A DNA stretch of 64,000 bases from positions 1 to 64,000 of the forward strand of contig DAISIV010000016.1 in NCBI GenBank assembly GCA_036821825.1. Reading direction: 5' to 3'. A model generated the notes under the pieces. The model had not been told where the DNA came from. It was given only the letters and a program-made list of their open reading frames with translations, and ran no database searches. Below, piece after piece: positions 27,665-36,820 of the stretch. This stretch comes from CAITZA01 sp937915285 (GTDB lineage Bacteria; Desulfobacterota; Desulfomonilia; Desulfomonilales; Desulfomonilaceae). The stretch's first letter is position 1, and every line of letters starts with the position of its first letter. The position numbers were made by a program, and so were the translations under genes.

Positions 27665-27712
27665 TCTACATTATAAACAATTTGATCCTGGAATATCTAG
27701 GAGGCTCTTACT

Positions 27713-28021
27713 CTAGGATACCCTGGTTTTCAGTTCCTGAACCAGAAGAAACAATATATGGTCGAACTGCTTCCTCATGGATATCATGTTTTCACGCATC
27801 TGCAGGATAACCTCGACGCCAGCAAGGTTAACATCCAGTTCGCGTGTGAGGTTCATTATTATCCGCATTCGCTCAAACTGACAATTATCGTAAAATTTGC
27901 TTCCTGATGGGTCTGTCATGGAGCAAATGATAAGTTCCTCGGATTCCAGTTCGTCCAGGAACTTCTCTTCGAATTCAAATATTTCCAGAATCTGGTTCCT
28001 GTTATAATACTGATCTGTCAT
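27713..28021 (-). CDS. cbpM: Chaperone modulator CbpM / MerR-like protein
   Basis: This 102-residue protein has the layout of CbpM: a MerR-like N-terminal helix-turn-helix segment (YYNRNQILEIFEFEEKFLDEL), a middle CQFERMRIIMNLTRELDVNLAGVEVILQM block and a C-terminal coiled helix. CbpM inhibits the DnaJ-type co-chaperone CbpA; the gene lies directly downstream of dnaJ, as cbpM does of cbpA. GGTGGTG precedes the ATG. HspR-like regulation is an alternative function. Confidence 0.8.
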   Translation of the reverse strand: MTDQYYNRNQILEIFEFEEKFLDELESEELIICSMTDPSGSKFYDNCQFERMRIIMNLTRELDVNLAGVEVILQMRENMISMRKQFDHILFLLVQELKTRVS

Positions 28022-28087
28022 TACACCACCTGTTCAATAGGTTTGATGAGACGCAAATCCGGCTCAAATCGCGCCCATTCATCTCAG

Positions 28088-29242
28088 CTACAAACGAATG
28101 TCGCTTCGAACATCAGCCTGATAATAACGATTAAGGACTGCAGCGGCCTCCAGGGCCTCTTTTTCGGTTGTGACCGGAACCTGCACCCTCAGGGTTACGT
28201 AAAGGTCACCTGGAGCCTTGGTTTTAAGGTTCGGGACACCTTTGCCCTTCAGTCTCATCTTCTGGCCTGATTTTGTGCCGGGAGGAATTTTCAACTGAAC
28301 TGCCCCGGTCGGTGTCATCATCGTTATCTCAGCCCCCTGCATGGCTTCCCCAACAGTCACCGGCACATCCACCTTTAATGAATCCCCATCGCGTTTGAAA
28401 ACCGGGTGGTTTGCAACATGTGTCACAATGTAGAGGTCACCCGGGGCTCCACCATTCCTGCCAGGTTCACCTTTGCCTGCCAGTCGTATTCTGGAACCAT
28501 CCTTAACACCTGCAGGAATAACCACGTCGATAGTCTCGGTGGTGGGAATGGCGCCGCTACCGTGACATTCCGGACATACATCCCCTGCACGACCTGATCC
28601 GCCACAATCGGGGCAGGTCCGGTTAAAACTTATTGGCCCCTGTGACACGCCTGTCTGGCCAGTTCCCTTGCATGTCTTGCACACCTGTCCTTCGGAACCT
28701 TCTACCCTGCCGACTCCTGAACATTTAGGGCACGCCTTTTGCTTCTGCATGCTAATTCTCGTGGTAGTACCCTTGATGGAACTCAGAAAATCAACATCAA
28801 GGGAGCTTTCTATATCCCGTCCCTTCTGGGAACTTTTGGGCGTTGCGCCGCCGCCGAAGAGGTCAGTAAATATGTCTTCAAAACCGGAGTATTTGTATTC
28901 TCCCTGATCTGAATAGGAATCGTAAAATCCACCGAATCCCTGAGCGCCCCTGTTTCCAGCTCCGCCGTACTGGCGCCACTGCCTGTATTGTCTGGCCTGT
29001 TCCGGGTCAAAACCTGACTTGAGTCCGTCTTCACCGAACTCATCATATATCTTTCTCTTTTCCGGGTCTGAAAGAGCCTCATGAGCTTCCGAAACCTCTT
29101 TAAACTTCTCCTCGGCTTCCTTGTTGCCCGGATTTACATCGGGATGATATTTACGTGCCAGCTTTCTATAGGCTTTTTTGATCTGATCATTGGTGGCGTC
29201 TTTTTTGACGCCAAGTACAGAGTAAAAATCTTTTCCAGCCAT
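28088..29242 (-). CDS. dnaJ: DnaJ co-chaperone
   Basis: This 384-residue protein has a J domain (residues 1-70, with HPD in RKYHPDVNPG), a Gly/Phe-rich region, a zinc-finger domain with four CxxCxGxG repeats (CPKCSGVG, CKTCKGTG, CPDCGGSG, CPECHGSG), and a C-terminal substrate-binding domain. Full-length class A DnaJ stimulates DnaK. No dnaK or grpE is in the window; the pairing with cbpM suggests a CbpA-like role alongside or instead of the main DnaJ. Confidence 0.93.
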   Translation of the reverse strand: MAGKDFYSVLGVKKDATNDQIKKAYRKLARKYHPDVNPGNKEAEEKFKEVSEAHEALSDPEKRKIYDEFGEDGLKSGFDPEQARQYRQWRQYGGAGNRGAQGFGGFYDSYSDQGEYKYSGFEDIFTDLFGGGATPKSSQKGRDIESSLDVDFLSSIKGTTTRISMQKQKACPKCSGVGRVEGSEGQVCKTCKGTGQTGVSQGPISFNRTCPDCGGSGRAGDVCPECHGSGAIPTTETIDVVIPAGVKDGSRIRLAGKGEPGRNGGAPGDLYIVTHVANHPVFKRDGDSLKVDVPVTVGEAMQGAEITMMTPTGAVQLKIPPGTKSGQKMRLKGKGVPNLKTKAPGDLYVTLRVQVPVTTEKEALEAAAVLNRYYQADVRSDIRL

Positions 29243-29486
29243 ATTATATTCCTCTTTGCCCTGAGGCTTTCAAAGAGTAAAAATGTTTCGATAGACCTTT
29301 TTAGTTGAAACGAATGCTAAAGAGCATATTTTGACTATAAATACACGATAAGATATTTGTGTATTGAAAGGGCGTTGTCAAGCCGGGCCCCTAAGATGGT
29401 TGTCGTGAGGTTCGCCGCTTTTGCGGCAATCTTGTACAAAGCATGATTTCCCTTTTCGGAGACGTTTATTATGAAGGTTCTGGCCC

Positions 29487-30338
29487 ATGACTGTTGATTG
29501 TCACATACATCTGTTCCAAAGCAGGGTGAGAGTAGATCGTTCGGATTTCATCCTAAAAGATTCGGCTTTCGCCGCGCTTTACTCTACGCCAAAGGCAAGA
29601 ATTTCTACACCTGATCAAATAATCGACTACCTGGATGAGAATTCCATTTCCGTGGCGGTAGTTTTTGGTTTTCCATGGAAGGATCCCGACCTCTACCGGG
29701 AAAACAACGACGCCGTGCTTGAATTCAGTCTGAGATATTCAGACAGGATAATTCCATTCGCCACGTTCGGCCTCAACAATCCTCAAGAGGCGTGCGTGGA
29801 AACTGAAAGAACCCTCAGCTCAGGCTTTCGAGGTCTGGGGGAGCTTTCGATGTACGACACCGGCTGGGACAGGACATCTCTAAAATCACTCCAAGAATGC
29901 CTCAATATAGCTTCAGGGCATGAATCGCCCGTCATGCTGCATGTTAATGAACCGGTAGGGCATCATTACCCGGGAAAGATTTACACTGACTTCGACGGTC
30001 TCATCAAATTGATTGGTCAGAACCCGAGGGTCGATTTCATCCTGGCTCATTTTGGAGGCGGCATCTTCTTTTATGCCCTGATGCCTGAAATTGGAGCCAT
30101 CTTGAGCAGAACATACCTGGACACTGCGGCAGCCCCGTTCATTTATGATACCAGAATTTACGAAATGTGCATGAGAGTCCTGGGCGAGAATAACATTTTG
30201 TTCGGCAGTGACTATCCTCTGCTAGGGTTAGCCCGTTATCAGAGGGACATTGACAAGTCATTGCTAACCCCGGAACAAAAAGAAAAACTGCTTCACGTAA
30301 ACGCATCCAGATTGCTCGGACTTGTCACGGCCGACTAA
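29487..30338 (+). CDS. Amidohydrolase-family (TIM-barrel) hydrolase
   Basis: This 283-residue protein of the amidohydrolase-2 family has the N-terminal metal motif VDCHIHLF (His6, His8), a later HVNE, FILAHFGGG (His) and the C-terminal FGSDYPLLG with the catalytic Asp. Relatives act as decarboxylases or hydrolases of small cyclic compounds; the substrate here is unknown. It is isolated, with a divergent dnaJ upstream and queF convergent downstream. Confidence 0.85.
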   Translation: MTVDCHIHLFQSRVRVDRSDFILKDSAFAALYSTPKARISTPDQIIDYLDENSISVAVVFGFPWKDPDLYRENNDAVLEFSLRYSDRIIPFATFGLNNPQEACVETERTLSSGFRGLGELSMYDTGWDRTSLKSLQECLNIASGHESPVMLHVNEPVGHHYPGKIYTDFDGLIKLIGQNPRVDFILAHFGGGIFFYALMPEIGAILSRTYLDTAAAPFIYDTRIYEMCMRVLGENNILFGSDYPLLGLARYQRDIDKSLLTPEQKEKLLHVNASRLLGLVTAD

Positions 30339-30365
30339 ACATGGCTATTGTAGGCCTTAAGCTAG

Positions 30366-30830
30366 TCATCTAATTGTTGTGTCCTGATACACCCACGCAG
30401 GAGGCGCTTCCTTATAGGAAGGTTTACTGTACTCTGCTGAAACTCGTATTGATATACCGCCTCTGGGGTTCATCACACCTAGGACGCGTATCCATTTAGG
30501 TTCAATCTGGTTTACTATATGCTCAAGGATGGTGTTAGTGATCTCCTCATGGAACATCCCAACATTTCTGAAGCTACCCAGAAAGAGTTTCAGAGATTTT
30601 GATTCGAGACACTTTTCGTCCGGTATATAGGCTATTTTTATAGTTGCAAAATCTGGTTGACCGGTCACAGGACAAAGGCTTGTGAATTCCGGACAATCAA
30701 ACTCAATAACATAATCCCTCTGGGGAAACTTATTGTGAAAACCCTCTATCAGGGCATTGTCCGGTGAGTCAGGGTATATGGTTTGGCTTCTTTTAAGAAG
30801 GCTAAGCTCAGGATCATTTTCATATTTCAT
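30366..30830 (-). CDS. queF: NADPH-dependent 7-cyano-7-deazaguanine reductase
   Basis: QueF reduces preQ0 to preQ1 in queuosine biosynthesis. The 154-residue type-I form shows the catalytic Cys in FTSLCPVTGQPDFATI, the Glu in the FHEEI motif, and the NPRGGI loop. The start is taken at ATG 30830, preceded by GGAG; an upstream in-frame TTG (30878) lacks a good site. No other queuosine genes are near. Confidence 0.94.
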   Translation of the reverse strand: MKYENDPELSLLKRSQTIYPDSPDNALIEGFHNKFPQRDYVIEFDCPEFTSLCPVTGQPDFATIKIAYIPDEKCLESKSLKLFLGSFRNVGMFHEEITNTILEHIVNQIEPKWIRVLGVMNPRGGISIRVSAEYSKPSYKEAPPAWVYQDTTIR

Positions 30831-30939
30831 TAAGAGTTCTCCAGCATTGGTAGTATTCTTGTCAAAAGTATCTAGCAAGTGATATCTCGGCTAACTGACA
30901 TGCATAACTTTTAGTCGCATAAGACAAATAACTCAAGAC

Positions 30940-31758
30940 ATGCCTGATAACACAACTGTCATTGGTGGCTATTTACCGCTGAATTCCTTTCTACACGGTT
31001 TGGACGCCCGCACAAAAACTTTCTCATTTCTGGTTTTTTTGTATTGCGTAATGGTGTCCGATCAAACCGCTGTCACGCTCTTCAACCTGCTGATCATTTT
31101 GTCACTAGCGTGCCTGTCGCAAGCGCCATTCATCATTTGGGCCAAACACATCGGGCGTTTTGCTCCTATGTTGGCGATCACGTTCGGTCTTAATCTAGTC
31201 TTTACGGCGCCTGGGTTCTATTACGAGGTTTTCGGGGTGACGCTGCCTATAGGGGTAGATAGCCTCCGATATAGCCTCCTTCTCACAGTTAAACTGACTT
31301 GCGCCATCGTGCTGGCATTGATACTGACCTTTTCCACCACCCCCTCACAGTTCACACGTTCAATCCAGTGGTTTGCCACACCATTGGGGATGCTCAGAAT
31401 CCCGGTAGGTGATTTCTCCCTGGTAATTTTCATGGCCATGAGGTTTGTGCCATTGTTTCAGCAGGAACTCCACATTATTCGTGAAGCTCAAATCTCACGT
31501 GGAATGGATTTTGACTCAGGAAATATCCTTTTGCGGGGAAAGCGACTGCTTGGTCTTCTACGGCCCGCCTTCACCATGACCGTCAAACGCTCCGAAGTTC
31601 TTGCTCAGGCAATGTCGGCCCGAGGTTTTGTTCCCGGAGCCAAAAGAACTCTCTTCAGGCAACAGACTTTCTCGGCGCGAGACATTTTGGCATTGATCAT
31701 ATTGACTCTTTACATTGCGTCATGGCACGTATTGTCCTCATTGCGCCCAATATCCTGA
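30940..31758 (+). CDS. Energy-coupling factor transporter T component (CbiQ/EcfT-like)
   Basis: This 272-residue membrane protein has about five to six hydrophobic helices and the two Ala/Ser-Arg-Gly motifs that contact the ATPases, SRGMDF and ARGFVPG. It begins GYLPLNSFLHGLDARTKTF, the usual EcfT opening. EcfT couples ATPases to a substrate-binding S component for vitamins or metals. Neither ATPase nor S component genes lie next to it here, so its substrate is unknown. Confidence 0.88.
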   Translation: MPDNTTVIGGYLPLNSFLHGLDARTKTFSFLVFLYCVMVSDQTAVTLFNLLIILSLACLSQAPFIIWAKHIGRFAPMLAITFGLNLVFTAPGFYYEVFGVTLPIGVDSLRYSLLLTVKLTCAIVLALILTFSTTPSQFTRSIQWFATPLGMLRIPVGDFSLVIFMAMRFVPLFQQELHIIREAQISRGMDFDSGNILLRGKRLLGLLRPAFTMTVKRSEVLAQAMSARGFVPGAKRTLFRQQTFSARDILALIILTLYIASWHVLSSLRPIS

Positions 31759-31830
31759 AATTTGAACCTGTATATTCAATACATAATAATTGAGTTTATA
31801 AAATAGACATAACATTGTATTATAACATAT

Positions 31831-31870
31831 TTTATGATAAGGTAACTCTAGTTTATGATAAGAATCATAA
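31831..31870. promoter_or_regulatory. Tandem repeat and palindrome before a small secreted protein gene
   Basis: TTTATGATAAG occurs at 31831-31841 and again at 31852-31862, exactly 21 bases apart. The second copy begins a palindrome TTATGAT-AAGA-ATCATAA (31853-31870). It lies 21 bases before the ATG at 31892, in AT-rich DNA. It looks like a pair of operator sites. Confidence 0.5.
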
Positions 31871-31891
31871 TGTTGCATGGGAGAATGTTAG

Positions 31892-32179
31892 ATGGCTATA
31901 AAAAGTTTTGTCATGGCTCTATGTCTTCTGGCTGCGTTATTTTCAGCTTCACCGGCTTCAGCGGTCTCAGAGGAACTTATAGTCAAGAGTTGTCCGGAAT
32001 TGATGAGAATGGCCCAGAACCTTCAGGAGGATTTAAAAACTGTGGACATAATGCTGGGGTCTGCCCTGGAGAGCGGCTCAATGACAAACGTTAAGAATTA
32101 TAAGATGAGAAAAGAAACCGCTAACAAACAGTTACAGTCCGTTCTTCAGGCAATCAATATCAGGGGATGTTCAAAGTAG
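31892..32179 (+). CDS. Small secreted protein of unknown function
   Basis: A 95-residue protein with a clear signal peptide (residues 1-24, ending ASPASA), leaving a mature helical domain of about 70 residues with two cysteines (in KSCPELM and RGCSK) that may form a disulfide. GGGAG precedes the ATG by about 12 bases. The upstream AT-rich DNA has repeated operator-like sequences, and a weak terminator follows. No family is recognised. Confidence 0.75.
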   Translation: MAIKSFVMALCLLAALFSASPASAVSEELIVKSCPELMRMAQNLQEDLKTVDIMLGSALESGSMTNVKNYKMRKETANKQLQSVLQAINIRGCSK

Positions 32180-32191
32180 GCGACGCATTCA

Positions 32192-32223
32192 GGTCAGGTT
32201 ATTCGTAAGGCTGACCGTCTTTT
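32192..32223 (+). terminator. Weak intrinsic terminator after the small secreted protein gene
   Basis: GGTCAG (32192-32197) and CTGACC (32211-32216) form a 6-bp stem, followed by GTCTTTT. The loop is 13 bases. It lies 13 bases after the stop codon. Confidence 0.45.
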
Positions 32224-32313
32224 GGCCCTTTATCCAGAACTATTGCGGCATGTGAGGTCACCGGCTCGATAGTCCATTAGTAAATCGGAATGATTTTCTT
32301 GACGTAGCGGTCT

Positions 32314-32766
32314 CTATCGTGTTGCCCTGTACATGACCGGCCTGACGGCCCTACCCACATTTACTTCGCAACGCGTCGTTGGCAACAGCACCGGTTTGAC
32401 TGCGCCGACATCAAATTCCCGGCCATCATCCCTACCTCTGACAAATATCCTGGCTAACTGGTTATCCTCAATTAGGCAGAATAGGTCCTGATTGCCGTCT
32501 TCAATAAGTTTTTGAAACTCATTCCATCCTTTTGCCATGTGATACCCTAAAACGGCCTCAGCATAGCTAAGGGCCTTGGAGCAATCTACCCCAACCCGAA
32601 GCAGGCTGCCGGCCAGCTTGAGAACCAGGGCGTCCCTGAGTGTGAATTCCGGCGATTCATCGTAGACAGAGGCCCCGACATCGGACAGGAATAGTTTCAA
32701 AGCATCGACGGAGTTCAATTCCATCAACTCTGACACTGTCTCTTTTGATATAGCCTTAGTAAACAT
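32314..32766 (-). CDS. Hypothetical protein with MerR-like helical region
   Basis: A 150-residue protein whose middle part (FTLRDALVLKLAGSLLRVGV, then KALSYAEAVL) follows the pattern of the second half of MerR-type DNA-binding domains, without a clear recognisable first helix-turn-helix. The C-terminal ~50 residues form strands. The ATG at 32766 is chosen because GAGGTG lies just before it; a longer in-frame start is possible. Function is unknown. Confidence 0.6.
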   Translation of the reverse strand: MFTKAISKETVSELMELNSVDALKLFLSDVGASVYDESPEFTLRDALVLKLAGSLLRVGVDCSKALSYAEAVLGYHMAKGWNEFQKLIEDGNQDLFCLIEDNQLARIFVRGRDDGREFDVGAVKPVLLPTTRCEVNVGRAVRPVMYRATR

Positions 32767-32858
32767 TGTCACCTCAATCTGGTCGATGTCTTCTTCCTGC
32801 AATACACACTGCTGTTTTCATTCGACCAGGCGGTTTATAAGTCAATCCCAAAAAATTT

Positions 32859-33662
32859 CTACATCAGTTGGTCTGCTCTTCGTTTGGCGGCCTCTACAGC
32901 GTCCATGATTATCCCTCTCAGGCCGGCCCTTTCAATGACCTGCAGACCTGAGATGGTTGTTCCTGCTGGAGAGGTGATCTGGTCCTTTAAATGACTGAAA
33001 GATAATTTTGAGTCCAGGGCCATTGTTGCGGCCCCTATCACTGTTTGAAGGGTGAGCTTTCTGGAAACGTCCCTGCTGAGACCGGCCAAAACCCCTCCAT
33101 CTGTAAGCGCTTCCATTATTGCGAACAGATAACCCGGTCCACTTCCCGACAGCGCAGTCACGGCGTTCATTAATTTCTCATCCACCACCACAACCTGACC
33201 GATGCTGGCAAAGAATTCGGTGGCAAGTTGAATGTCGTGATCTGTCGCTCCGCCAGCCTTACAAATGGCAGTGGCGCTTTGGCGGACCATGGCGGCGGCA
33301 TTAGGCATGGACCTTATCAATCGGGTTTTTGCACCAAGCCTGGAAAGTATGAACTCGGAAGTCACCCCCGCTGCGATTGAAATGACCAGCACCCCTTCAT
33401 TTAATGAGCTTCCCAGGCTCTTTAGCGCCTCATCCATGTGTTGCGGTTTTACAGCCAGAAGCAGAATTCCGGTATGACCTTCCAGTAATTGTTCAGGTTT
33501 GCTAACAACCTGAACACCGAATTCCTTGTGCGCCTGATCAAGACGCGGACGCGAAACGTCGTAGACTCTTATGTTTGAAGGTTCAGCCTGAGCGGACTGA
33601 ATCAGACCCGCCATGATAGCCGAACCCATGGCGCCTGTTCCCATTATTGATATTGATCTCAA
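32859..33662 (-). CDS. proC: Pyrroline-5-carboxylate reductase
   Basis: ProC makes proline from pyrroline-5-carboxylate with NAD(P)H. The 267-residue protein has the Rossmann motif GTGAMGSAIMAGL at the N-terminus, VKPQHM, SMPNAAA, and the C-terminal signature around TSPAGTTISGLQVIERAG. The start is a TTG at 33662, with GAGGGAG about ten bases before it, overlapping the stop of a short upstream frame. Confidence 0.95.
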   Translation of the reverse strand: MRSISIMGTGAMGSAIMAGLIQSAQAEPSNIRVYDVSRPRLDQAHKEFGVQVVSKPEQLLEGHTGILLLAVKPQHMDEALKSLGSSLNEGVLVISIAAGVTSEFILSRLGAKTRLIRSMPNAAAMVRQSATAICKAGGATDHDIQLATEFFASIGQVVVVDEKLMNAVTALSGSGPGYLFAIMEALTDGGVLAGLSRDVSRKLTLQTVIGAATMALDSKLSFSHLKDQITSPAGTTISGLQVIERAGLRGIIMDAVEAAKRRADQLM

Positions 33663-33677
33663 GTTCTTGTAACTCCC

Positions 33678-33848
33678 TCACACGACTGGTTCAATGATCC
33701 GGTTCCTCCTTGCGACCCAGGGCGAATTCAAATTCGAAAAAATATCTCCCGGACTAAGTTTGAACTGTTTTTTGATATCCGGTTCTGCAATAGTTGAAGT
33801 GATGGTCACGACGTCTGGGTTTGACACCGTCTTAAATAATACTATCAT
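33678..33848 (-). CDS. Possible small protein upstream of proC
   Basis: A 56-codon frame from ATG 33848 ends in TGA, which overlaps the proC ribosome-binding site, suggesting translational coupling. Its codons look used, but there is no good ribosome-binding site and no recognised domain. It may be spurious. Confidence 0.3.
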   Translation of the reverse strand: MIVLFKTVSNPDVVTITSTIAEPDIKKQFKLSPGDIFSNLNSPWVARRNRIIEPVV

Positions 33849-33925
33849 GACATAGAGGCAAATTGAATAAAATTGGAATGCCTGAATTTTCAAAAGACGC
33901 TGAGCGAGGTGTTGGAGAGGGACTG

Positions 33926-34552
33926 ATGGAGAGAACTATTGAAATAGACGCGAGAGGCCTGAATTGCCCACAACCAGTTCTGTTGACAAAAAAATCTATT
34001 GAGAGTTCCGGCTCTGACAGATACCTAGTAATAGTGGACAACACGATATCCCGTGAGAATGTTTGTCGTTTCCTGACAAACCAGGGATTCGAATCAAAAG
34101 TCCGGGAACTGTCCCCTGAACATTATGAAATCGAAGCGTTCCGGACCGAGGGGAGCACCCCGGTCACGATTCCTGGGACGATCATTTGCGAATCATCCGA
34201 ATCCCCCAGTGAATCCAAACTGGTCGTATATGTGGGAAGCTGTTTCATGGGGTCTGGCGATGATGAGTTGGGCCGAAAACTCATCCGGGGGTTTCTGCGC
34301 ACATTGATTGACATGAACTTCACGCCGTGGAGGATGATATTCATAAACTCTGGAGTCAAATTAACGACCCTTGATGATGAGGCCACCGAAGCCATAGGTA
34401 TGCTGATAGACAAGGGGGTGGAAGTCCTGTCTTGCGGAACCTGTCTGAACCATTACCAGGTCGAGGACAAGCTGGTTGTTGGCAGAACTACCACCATGTA
34501 TGAAGTCATAGAAAGCCTGGAGAAAGCGACAAAAGTGATTTCTCCTGACTGA
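33926..34552 (+). CDS. yedF: Selenium metabolism protein YedF-like (TusA + DsrE-like domains)
   Basis: This 208-residue protein has an N-terminal TusA/SirA domain (IDARGLNCPQPVLLTK, with Cys14 as the sulfur/selenium carrier) followed by a DsrE/F-like domain. Its C-terminal part GSCFMGSGDDELGRKLI, then SCGTCLNHYQVED fits the YedF family linked to selenium-using organisms. The ATG at 33926 is preceded by GGAGAGG; longer in-frame starts upstream lack one. It lies apart from fdhA (16 kb away) but supports a selenium-using lifestyle together with it. Its exact biochemical role is not settled. Confidence 0.88.
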   Translation: MERTIEIDARGLNCPQPVLLTKKSIESSGSDRYLVIVDNTISRENVCRFLTNQGFESKVRELSPEHYEIEAFRTEGSTPVTIPGTIICESSESPSESKLVVYVGSCFMGSGDDELGRKLIRGFLRTLIDMNFTPWRMIFINSGVKLTTLDDEATEAIGMLIDKGVEVLSCGTCLNHYQVEDKLVVGRTTTMYEVIESLEKATKVISPD

Positions 34553-34558
34553 CGATTG

Positions 34559-36820
34559 TCAAGCGGTCAGGTTTTTGCTGGACAGAGAATCCTGAAATAC
34601 GATGGATGACGTAAAACTTCTCTTAACTGGTAGCTCGATTACGAAGCACGCGCCTCCGTTATCTCCGTCCCTGACGCGAATGAAGCCGTTATGATCGGAG
34701 ACAATAGCGCTTACTATAGTTAGCCCTAGACCTGTTCCACCTTTCTTTCGAGTGAAGTAGGGATCGAAAATTCGGTCCCTGTCAGGAATAGGTACGCCCT
34801 TGCCGTTATCTATCACTTCTATTGTAGCTATGGACAAAACCTGATCGAAGTTTGTCACGACCTTGACGTATCCGTCATCCCCAAGCGCGGAAACAGAATT
34901 GTCAAAAAGATTGGCCATTACCCGTTTGATCTGCTCCCTGTCCAGATCGATGACTGGAAGCTTGTCGGACAATTCAAAATAAAATTTTATCTTATCATTT
35001 CCGGACTCATACAGGGATCCCACCTCCCTGATTAGATCGTTCAGATTGGTTGGGGTCGGATTTGCAGTTGGCATTCTGGCGAATTTGGAAAACTCATTTA
35101 CCATATTTTTGAGCTGCTCTACCTGATTGATGATTGATTTTGTGCATTGGTCGAGTGTCGCCCCGTCCGGACCAAGCATTTCCAGGTATCTTCTACGAAC
35201 CCTCTGGGCGTTAAGCTGTATGGGTGTTAGCGGATTCTTTATTTCATGAGCGATTCTTCGTGCAACTTCTCTCCAGGCGGCCATTCGTTGGGCCTTTACC
35301 AGATATGTAAGGTCTTCAAAAACTAGAGCCACCCCGATAACACTACCATTTTCATCCTTTAAGATGTTTCCAAAGCATATTAACGTGATAACTTTCTCTG
35401 GAAATGAGATTTTTAGACGTCGCTCTATTGCGCCTTCCGGGGACAGATAGAGATCAGCGAGAATTTGATCAAGTGAATCTGAAGCTTCCTGCGGTAATTT
35501 TCTTAGCAGGTTCTCACCTATGAGGTTCTGTTTGCTGAGTTTCAAGAGTTTGATAGCTGATTCGTTTGCAGTTGTCACCCTGTTGTCACCGTCTAGGGCG
35601 AGCACCCCAGCGGCTATGTTAGTCAGGACCGCTTCCATGTATTTTCGCCTGCTATCAAGGTCCTGGTTGACGCGAATCAACTCATCGCGACTCCTTCGTA
35701 GGTCAGAGGACATTTTGTTGAATGAACTCACTAGCTGTCCGAGTTCATCCTCACCGGCTGGATCCAGGTTTACATCCAGGTCTCCCGACGCGATCCTCGC
35801 TGTTCCCTCAGCCAGGTTCTGTATAGGATCGGTGATATCCCTGGCCATGCTCAGTCCAAACCAGAAGCCGATGAAAATTACCAGTAAAGCGACCATGAGC
35901 AGAACCAGAATGTAGGTCGTCTTGATCGGACCTTTCATTCTGCGAACTTCCTGATAGTCACCGAAGGCCGAGGTTATTCCGAACAATCTTCCGGAGAGCG
36001 ATGTAGGAATGTAATAGTCCGTGATAATTGCGCCCACCGGGGGACGTGATTCATTTATACGAAGTGGGCTCACGCCCCTGACAATGTCTCCGCCATTCTC
36101 AACTCCGATGATCATGGATGTCTGTTCACCCTGTAATCCAATTTTTACGAAACTCTGATTGGGTGAAGGAACATTGACATCCTTTAAAAGCGGAGATTTC
36201 AGTGAAAACGAGGACGAGCCGTCTGCATAATTAAACTGGATTGCTCCCAGACCCATGGAACTGAGCCAGGTCGGGGATTGATCCAGGACAAAATTCCTAA
36301 GCTTATGTAAATCGGAGGGCCTGTTTTCAAGGATAGCTTTCGAGATTTGCGATCCACTTTCAATAGCCCTCTCCGATGCATTCTGATAGAAAGCCTGGGC
36401 AATGAAAAGAGCCGACTGCAGGGAATCTTCCACCTGGGTGGTGAACCAGCTCTCAATCGTGTTTTGCAAGACCCCCGCGCTTGCAATAAAAAGAACTACG
36501 GTCGGGATCAGGGTTAACGCCACCATAGCGAGGGTCAATCTAGTTTTAAGATTTGATCCCAGAACCTTACGGCGTCTCTCAAACACCAGTTTGAACAGAT
36601 TTCTTATTAGAAAGAATATCACCAGAATCAGCAGCAGTGTCACAACCGTCAGTAGGGCAAAAACCAGCAGATGACTACCAAAAGGTATGTGTTCTGAAGA
36701 TTTTGCGACTTCGGACTCGTAATAAAAGATCAGACCGATAAGTATCGAGGCCGCTACGGCGACAAAAATCTCCCGCCTCCGTTTCTGAGTCTCAAACTCT
36801 TCAGACGCCGCTTTTTTCAA
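34559..36820 (-). CDS. NtrY-type membrane sensor histidine kinase
   Basis: A 753-residue kinase with about three to four N-terminal transmembrane helices (residues about 20-150), an extracytoplasmic segment, another helix near 310, a HAMP domain (DITDPIQNLAEGTARIASGDLDV), a PAS segment, an H-box ARRIAHEIKNPLTPIQL (catalytic His) and a HATPase with NLFDNSVSAL, IDNGKGVP and GGTGLGLTI. The layout is that of NtrY, which controls nitrogen or respiratory responses with the regulator NtrX. No ntrX is adjacent: the downstream neighbour is the plus-strand yedF. It overlaps the zincin gene by four bases. Confidence 0.9.
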   Translation of the reverse strand: MKKAASEEFETQKRRREIFVAVAASILIGLIFYYESEVAKSSEHIPFGSHLLVFALLTVVTLLLILVIFFLIRNLFKLVFERRRKVLGSNLKTRLTLAMVALTLIPTVVLFIASAGVLQNTIESWFTTQVEDSLQSALFIAQAFYQNASERAIESGSQISKAILENRPSDLHKLRNFVLDQSPTWLSSMGLGAIQFNYADGSSSFSLKSPLLKDVNVPSPNQSFVKIGLQGEQTSMIIGVENGGDIVRGVSPLRINESRPPVGAIITDYYIPTSLSGRLFGITSAFGDYQEVRRMKGPIKTTYILVLLMVALLVIFIGFWFGLSMARDITDPIQNLAEGTARIASGDLDVNLDPAGEDELGQLVSSFNKMSSDLRRSRDELIRVNQDLDSRRKYMEAVLTNIAAGVLALDGDNRVTTANESAIKLLKLSKQNLIGENLLRKLPQEASDSLDQILADLYLSPEGAIERRLKISFPEKVITLICFGNILKDENGSVIGVALVFEDLTYLVKAQRMAAWREVARRIAHEIKNPLTPIQLNAQRVRRRYLEMLGPDGATLDQCTKSIINQVEQLKNMVNEFSKFARMPTANPTPTNLNDLIREVGSLYESGNDKIKFYFELSDKLPVIDLDREQIKRVMANLFDNSVSALGDDGYVKVVTNFDQVLSIATIEVIDNGKGVPIPDRDRIFDPYFTRKKGGTGLGLTIVSAIVSDHNGFIRVRDGDNGGACFVIELPVKRSFTSSIVFQDSLSSKNLTA

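Noticed and set aside
29290..29330. CIRCE-like element upstream of dnaJ
   Set aside because: One half (TTAGCATTC) is close to the consensus, but the second half is missing.
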